From the NCBI GenBank assembly GCA_029256365.1, contig JAQSYB010000079.1:1-8874 (forward strand): DNA of 8,874 nucleotides, read 5' to 3'. The DNA is from Clostridia bacterium. GTDB taxonomy: Bacteria; Bacillota; Clostridia; Lutisporales; Lutisporaceae. How positions within the stretch are numbered: the stretch's first letter is position 1; every line of letters begins with the position of its first letter. The notes under the pieces were generated by a model. The model was not told where the DNA came from. It ran no database searches and saw only the letters and a list, made by a program, of their open reading frames with translations. The position numbers and the translations under genes were made by a program. Positions 5,054-8,874 of the stretch are shown here, one piece after another.

Positions 5054-5792
5054 GATTTTTAAATCCAACTATGTAAAGATTGGAACTCCTAAACATATCA
5101 AGTCAAATACTCCTGTAATAATGAAGGTTGAAGAAGTATTTCCTATTGACGAATTGCAAAATGAAAATGTTGAAGAAGCAGCAAACAACATTATTGATGA
5201 TGCGAAAAATATGTATCTTAGAATCATTGAGGAAGCGAATGCCGAAGCTCAAAAGATACTAGAAGAAGCACAGCAAGAATGTGAAAGGATTCAATCTGAC
5301 TCAGCGGAGCGAGGCTACAACGAAGGCCATCATGCAGGCTTTGCTGAAGGAGTGAATCAAGCAGAAGCAATCATTCAACAGGCTGCAGAACTTAAACGAT
5401 TGCTTGAAGAAAGAAGCAATCAAATGTATAAGGATGCAGAGGCAGAGTTGATGGAAATGGTTCTCGATATAGCAAGAAAAGTTATAGGAGACGAGCTTAC
5501 TCAAAATCATGATGTAATATTGTCCTTAATTAAACAGGCAATTGCCAAATGCGCTTTTAAAGAGAAATTGGTCATTAGAGTATCTGATCAAGATTTTGAC
5601 TATGTAAATGAAAACAAAGATAAGATTATCATGCTGACAGAGGGGATAAACGACTTGGAAATTTGTTGTGACAAAGCATTGGCTCACGGCAGCTGCATTG
5701 TCGAGACCTCTTCAGGTGAGATAAATTCAGGTATAAATGTACAATTTAAAGAGATTCGAAAAGCCTTTGAATATTTAATTAGAAATGAGTGA
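5046..5792 (+). CDS. fliH: FliH, regulator/stator of the flagellar export ATPase
   Basis: FliH dimers hold and inhibit FliI and tether it to the C ring through FliN. The 248-residue product has a typical FliH N-terminus (SRIFKSNYV) after a rare TTG start. The next in-frame ATG (5121) would remove that conserved beginning, and GGAGG lies at 5030-5034, so I accept TTG. A long coiled coil covers about 40-125. Within it, G90, G94, G98 and G102 form an uninterrupted GxxxGxxxGxxxG run, a known feature of FliH helices. The C-terminal half (VLDIARKVIGDELTQNHDVI onward, about 139-245) is the V/F-ATPase stator-like domain. It overlaps fliG by 8 bases and fliI by 8 bases, so the three are probably translationally coupled. 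Confidence 0.95.
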   Translation: MSRIFKSNYVKIGTPKHIKSNTPVIMKVEEVFPIDELQNENVEEAANNIIDDAKNMYLRIIEEANAEAQKILEEAQQECERIQSDSAERGYNEGHHAGFAEGVNQAEAIIQQAAELKRLLEERSNQMYKDAEAELMEMVLDIARKVIGDELTQNHDVILSLIKQAIAKCAFKEKLVIRVSDQDFDYVNENKDKIIMLTEGINDLEICCDKALAHGSCIVETSSGEINSGINVQFKEIRKAFEYLIRNE

Positions 5793-7104
5793 TATTTTGA
5801 TTAATTATAGAAAATATAAAAATATAATATCAACTCAAGATTTTGTGAAGTATTCTGGCAGAGTATCACAGGTTGTCGGCTTAACCATAGAATCATTGGG
5901 GCCAGCTGTTAATTTGGGAGAAATCTGCCATATATATCCCTTGAAAAATCAAAATCCAATTGTTGCTGAAGTAGTAGGCTTTAAAAACAATATCGTAAGC
6001 TTAATGCCACTTGGTGATATGAATGGAATTGGTCCAGGCAGTAAAGTAGAAGCAACGGGTAATTCATTGAAGGTCAAGGTAGACAACAGCTTGCTAGGCA
6101 GAATACTAGATGGCTTAGGCAATCCCATAGATGAAAAGAAAATAATTGATAGCAAACATTTTTATCCTGTAGAAAATACCCCTCCCAATCCTTTGACCAG
6201 AAAAATGATAACTGATGTGCTGCCTCTTGGCATTAAATGCATTGATGGGCTGCTCACAATTGGTAAAGGACAAAGAGTGGGTATTTTTGCAGGTAGTGGT
6301 GTTGGGAAAAGTACGCTAATGGGTATGATCGCAAGAAATACAAAGGCAGATGTCAATGTCATAGCGTTGATTGGTGAGCGAGGAAGAGAAGTCCGAGAGT
6401 TTATTGAAAATGACTTGCAGGCGGAAGGTTTGGCAAGATCGGTCGTAGTAGTAGCGACATCTGACCAACCCGCACTGGTAAGATTAAAAGCGGCTCAGCT
6501 TGCAACTTCTATAGCAGAGTTTTTTAGAGATCAAGGAAACGATGTTATGCTTTTGATGGACTCTTTAACAAGATACGCCATGGCACAGAGAGAAGTGGGA
6601 CTGGCTGTTGGAGAGCCGCCTGTTTCCAGGGGTTATACTCCTTCTGTTTTTGCCATCATGCCAAAACTTCTAGAAAGAGCTGGAACTTCTGATGTTGGTT
6701 CCATCACTGGAATGTATACGGTGCTAGTAGACGGAGACGACATGAACGAACCAGTAGCAGATACCGCAAGAGGTATACTTGATGGGCATATTGTATTGTC
6801 AAGAAGTCTGGCAAATAAAAATCATTATCCTGCAGTTGATGTGTTGGCCAGTATTAGCAGAGTAATGCCTAATATTATTGATGATGAGCAAAAAATGTAT
6901 TCAAATGAAATAAAGAATCTAATGGCAGTATATAAAGAAGCAGAAGATTTGATTAATATAGGGGCATATTCTCGTGGCAGCAATAAGAACATTGATGCTG
7001 CTATTGAAAAGATTGAGGCTATCAACAAATTCTTGAGACAAGAAACCCACGAAAAGTTTGAAATAGACGAGGTACGGGCTAATATGAAGAATATTATTGC
7101 ATAA
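5785..7104 (+). CDS. fliI: FliI, flagellum-specific export ATPase
   Basis: FliI is the cytoplasmic hexameric ATPase that, with FliH and FliJ, feeds rod, hook and filament subunits to the export gate. Its 439 residues match the family. An N-terminal beta-barrel precedes the RecA-like core. The Walker A loop is AGSGVGKST (169-177), the catalytic glutamate region GERGRE (198-203), the Walker B LLMD (256-259), and the type III ATPase signature includes SRGYTPSVF (281-289). The DSLTRYAMAQREVGLAVGEP segment is near-invariant in this family and sets it apart from F1 beta subunits. ATG 5785 overlaps the end of fliH by 8 bases without a clear ribosome binding site of its own, so coupling to fliH is likely. 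Confidence 0.98.
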   Translation: MSDILINYRKYKNIISTQDFVKYSGRVSQVVGLTIESLGPAVNLGEICHIYPLKNQNPIVAEVVGFKNNIVSLMPLGDMNGIGPGSKVEATGNSLKVKVDNSLLGRILDGLGNPIDEKKIIDSKHFYPVENTPPNPLTRKMITDVLPLGIKCIDGLLTIGKGQRVGIFAGSGVGKSTLMGMIARNTKADVNVIALIGERGREVREFIENDLQAEGLARSVVVVATSDQPALVRLKAAQLATSIAEFFRDQGNDVMLLMDSLTRYAMAQREVGLAVGEPPVSRGYTPSVFAIMPKLLERAGTSDVGSITGMYTVLVDGDDMNEPVADTARGILDGHIVLSRSLANKNHYPAVDVLASISRVMPNIIDDEQKMYSNEIKNLMAVYKEAEDLINIGAYSRGSNKNIDAAIEKIEAINKFLRQETHEKFEIDEVRANMKNIIA

Positions 7105-7115
7105 GGAGAATACTT

Positions 7116-7556
7116 ATGGCAGGATATAAATTTAAACTTCAAAATATACTCAAGCTAAAAGAAAATATAGAAAAAGATAAAAAAAATGAATTTGGAGTTG
7201 CATCGCAAAGATTCGACAAAGAAAAGCTAAAGTTAGAGCAGTTAAATGCCGAAATGTATAGTATGTGTGAAAAAATTGAAATAGCAGTGTCGAATGGAAT
7301 GTCAGTAAAAGAACTGCTATTGCAGGAGCAGTTCAAAAGCTACTATAAACACAGCATTTCCAATCAAGTCGTCAGTAAAAATATGGCGGAAGAATACAAA
7401 GAAATATGCAGACACAAACTTGTAGAAGCAGTTCAAAATAGAAAGATTATGGAAAAACTTAAGGAAATAGATTACGGCAAGTATTTATATGCAGAACAGA
7501 AAATTGAAGAAAAGCTTGTGGACGATTTGGTGTCCTTTAAGCATAGCAATAAATAA
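7116..7556 (+). CDS. fliJ: FliJ, flagellar export chaperone-escort/ATPase stalk
   Basis: FliJ is a small two-helix coiled-coil protein that fits into the FliI ring like the gamma subunit of F1 and passes chaperones back for reuse. The 146-residue product starts with the usual FKLQNILKLKENIEKDKK and is almost wholly charged helix (Lys/Glu-rich) with no membrane segment. FliJ sequences diverge strongly, so the call rests on length, N-terminal motif, coiled-coil composition and its place directly after fliI. ATG 7116 has AAGGAG nine bases upstream, just after the fliI stop. It is separated by 15 bases from the next gene. Confidence 0.93.
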   Translation: MAGYKFKLQNILKLKENIEKDKKNEFGVASQRFDKEKLKLEQLNAEMYSMCEKIEIAVSNGMSVKELLLQEQFKSYYKHSISNQVVSKNMAEEYKEICRHKLVEAVQNRKIMEKLKEIDYGKYLYAEQKIEEKLVDDLVSFKHSNK

Positions 7557-7571
7557 CAGGAGGGAAAGCAA

Positions 7572-8207
7572 GTGCAGCAAACACAAAATAAGAGTTCTAA
7601 AAAAACCGGCAACAAAGAAGCTGCAGCTGAAGGCAAAAAGAAAAGAAGCACCCTTGGACTTATATTAATTATTATATTACTTACATTTATTATAGCTTTT
7701 GGAGCAATATTCATATTCAATTTTGCAGGACTTAGAAATGATTTAGCAAAATACGTGGTGGACGTTCCAATCATTGGCAAGCTTATGCAGCCAGTAATTG
7801 AAAACAAAACACCTGAAGAAATAGAAGAAGAAAATATGGAATTGGCGAAAAAGGATTTGGCGATTAAAGAGCAGCAGTTAAACGAAAAGACAAAAGAACT
7901 AGAAAAAAAAGAAAAGACGCTGCAAAGCAAAGAAGCAGAGCTTGCGACCAAGGAAGCTGATTTAAACAGCAAAACTGCACAGATGGATGAAAGAATCACT
8001 GAAGTACAAGAGCGGGTAGCATATTTAGAAAAAATTGAAACCTCCAAGGCTGTTCAAATATTACTCAGCATGGAGACAAAAGAAAGTGTCGTGCAAATAC
8101 TGCGCAACATGAAAAAGGAAAAAGCATCACAAATACTAGCCGCTATGGACCCATTACAGGCTGCTCAGCTGCTGGAGGATATCCCCTCACAGACAGCTAT
8201 AGAATAA
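7572..8207 (+). CDS. MotE/YlxF-like membrane coiled-coil protein with MgtE-N-like C-terminus
   Basis: This gene takes the place of B. subtilis ylxF, between fliJ and fliK. The 211-residue product has a basic, disordered N-terminus (1-26), one membrane helix (about 27-50), a long coiled coil (about 85-153) and a C-terminal helical domain (about 155-205, with VQILLSMETKESVVQIL and KASQILAAMDPLQAAQLL) like the N-terminal domain of MgtE Mg2+ transporters. No transporter domain is present. Proteins of this layout in flagellar loci are grouped as MotE-like and, in other bacteria, are linked to stator function; the role here is inferred from that. Leu/Met/Val occupy nine successive heptad positions (96-152). 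The start is GTG 7572, supported by AGGAGGG (7559-7565). Confidence 0.85.
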   Translation: MQQTQNKSSKKTGNKEAAAEGKKKRSTLGLILIIILLTFIIAFGAIFIFNFAGLRNDLAKYVVDVPIIGKLMQPVIENKTPEEIEEENMELAKKDLAIKEQQLNEKTKELEKKEKTLQSKEAELATKEADLNSKTAQMDERITEVQERVAYLEKIETSKAVQILLSMETKESVVQILRNMKKEKASQILAAMDPLQAAQLLEDIPSQTAIE

Positions 8208-8253
8208 AATATAGAATAGCAGTGAAATCAAAAATTAATAAGGAGGTGAAGTG

Positions 8254-8874
8254 ATGCAAAACGCAATGGACATCATGGCTATGGTTCAAAAAACCAGTAT
8301 GCTCAAGCAGAAATCTGATGTTCCAAGCAAAACTTTGGGTAATGAAAAAGCAAGCTTTAGAAATGAGTTAGACTATGCAAAGAAAACGAATTTCAATGAC
8401 AATCAATCAAAGTCTAAAGCTGTAGATGCAAATCCCCAAGGTACAACTGAAAATAAGATAGAAAAGTTTGCTAAGGCAATGTCAGGCAGCAATATCAAGG
8501 CAAATATGAAGGAAGAAACATCAGTTGAAGCTTTGGAGCAAACAGAAAAAGAAGAGGAAAGCAGTCTCATTAAGGCAGAACCAGCTGAAGGGCAAGAGCT
8601 TGAAGAAAATGTAAGCATGGAAGAGTCCGCTCAATCAGTAATAGAAATGCTGCAGCAATTCATTCAAATGATGGAAGGACTTAAAGCTGATGGGACAGAG
8701 AGTCAAAGTACAGATGATCTGGAGGCTAAACTGCAAGCAATAAATCAACAACTCGAGCAAGCATTAGCAATTCCGGCTACAGGCAAGTTGATTCAATCAA
8801 GGGAGCTGCTTAACAGCTTAAAGAGTGATTTGGCTGAATTGGTAAAGCATCTTGAAGCAGTGGTTGAAAATAAG
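8254..8874 (+). CDS. fliK: FliK N-terminal part, hook-length control protein (runs off the right edge)
   Basis: From ATG 8254 the frame stays open for 207 codons to the window end. A perfect AGGAGG (8241-8246) lies seven bases upstream. The visible part starts MQNAMDIMAMVQKTSM and is rich in Gln, Glu, Ser, Ala and Lys, with few aromatics and predicted helices (SAQSVIEMLQQFIQMM and DDLEAKLQAINQQLEQAL). That is what the flexible ruler half of FliK looks like. The diagnostic C-terminal Flg_hook domain, which switches export specificity from hook to filament proteins, would lie outside the window. The call therefore rests mainly on position after fliJ and the motE/ylxF-like gene and on composition. 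A fused or different hook-associated protein cannot be excluded. Confidence 0.8.
   Translation, partial: MQNAMDIMAMVQKTSMLKQKSDVPSKTLGNEKASFRNELDYAKKTNFNDNQSKSKAVDANPQGTTENKIEKFAKAMSGSNIKANMKEETSVEALEQTEKEEESSLIKAEPAEGQELEENVSMEESAQSVIEMLQQFIQMMEGLKADGTESQSTDDLEAKLQAINQQLEQALAIPATGKLIQSRELLNSLKSDLAELVKHLEAVVENK

Noticed and set aside
7472..8047. 191-codon open frame on the - strand
   Set aside because: It is antisense to fliJ and the MotE-like gene, whose Lys/Glu-rich codons leave few stops on the other strand; the product is a Ser/Phe-rich string with no family features.
7572..8207. MgtE magnesium transporter
   Set aside because: Only an MgtE-N-like helical domain follows one membrane helix and a coiled coil; there are no CBS domains or multi-helix channel, and the gene sits in the ylxF/motE position.
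8403..8618. 71-codon open frame on the - strand within fliK
   Set aside because: It is a Ser/Phe/Leu-rich shadow of the Glu- and Lys-rich fliK coding strand.
1..8874. CRISPR array, insertion sequence, prophage or tRNA/rRNA gene
   Set aside because: No regularly spaced repeats, transposase or integrase, terminal inverted repeats or tRNA-like cloverleaf were seen; the gene order is a conserved flagellar operon.

Overview
This AT-rich window is ordinary chromosome from a motile Gram-positive bacterium of the Firmicutes, most likely a clostridial lineage. The reasons are a full-length CodY, the gene order codY - flgB - flgC - fliE - fliF - fliG - fliH - fliI - fliJ - motE/ylxF-like - fliK, strong AGGAGG-type ribosome binding sites, and TTG and GTG starts. 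Every supported gene lies on the + strand. I see no mobile element, CRISPR array, tRNA or rRNA.

Layout. Bases 1-106 hold the last codons of an unidentified gene whose product ends in a Cys-rich tail; its stop codon overlaps the ribosome binding site of codY (117-899). A strong intrinsic terminator (911-949) closes that unit. The only long gap without a clear gene, 900-1191, is densely regulatory: a good sigma-A promoter (981-1009) with a perfect-armed palindrome in it, two degenerate CodY-like boxes, a Spo0A-like heptamer and several short repeats. A single flagellar operon follows and runs off the right edge.

The operon builds the flagellum from the inside out. It encodes proximal rod proteins (FlgB, FlgC), the rod/MS-ring adaptor (FliE), the MS ring (FliF), the rotor/switch protein (FliG), the export ATPase with its regulator and stalk (FliI, FliH, FliJ), a membrane-anchored MotE/YlxF-like coiled-coil protein and the start of the hook-length ruler FliK. 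Genes overlap or sit a few bases apart, except for a 110-base gap between fliE and fliF that is open for 35 codons.

The most notable point is the 5' end of flgB. The conserved N-terminal helix can be read back past the only in-frame start (TTG 1192) to an in-frame TAG, while a plausible ATG (1157) lies in another frame. One missing base would explain this: a real frameshift, a sequencing error or, less likely, recoding. The rest of the window is a textbook fla operon. I found no convincing new multi-gene system; the points worth checking are in the control region, the flgB start and the fliE-fliF gap.
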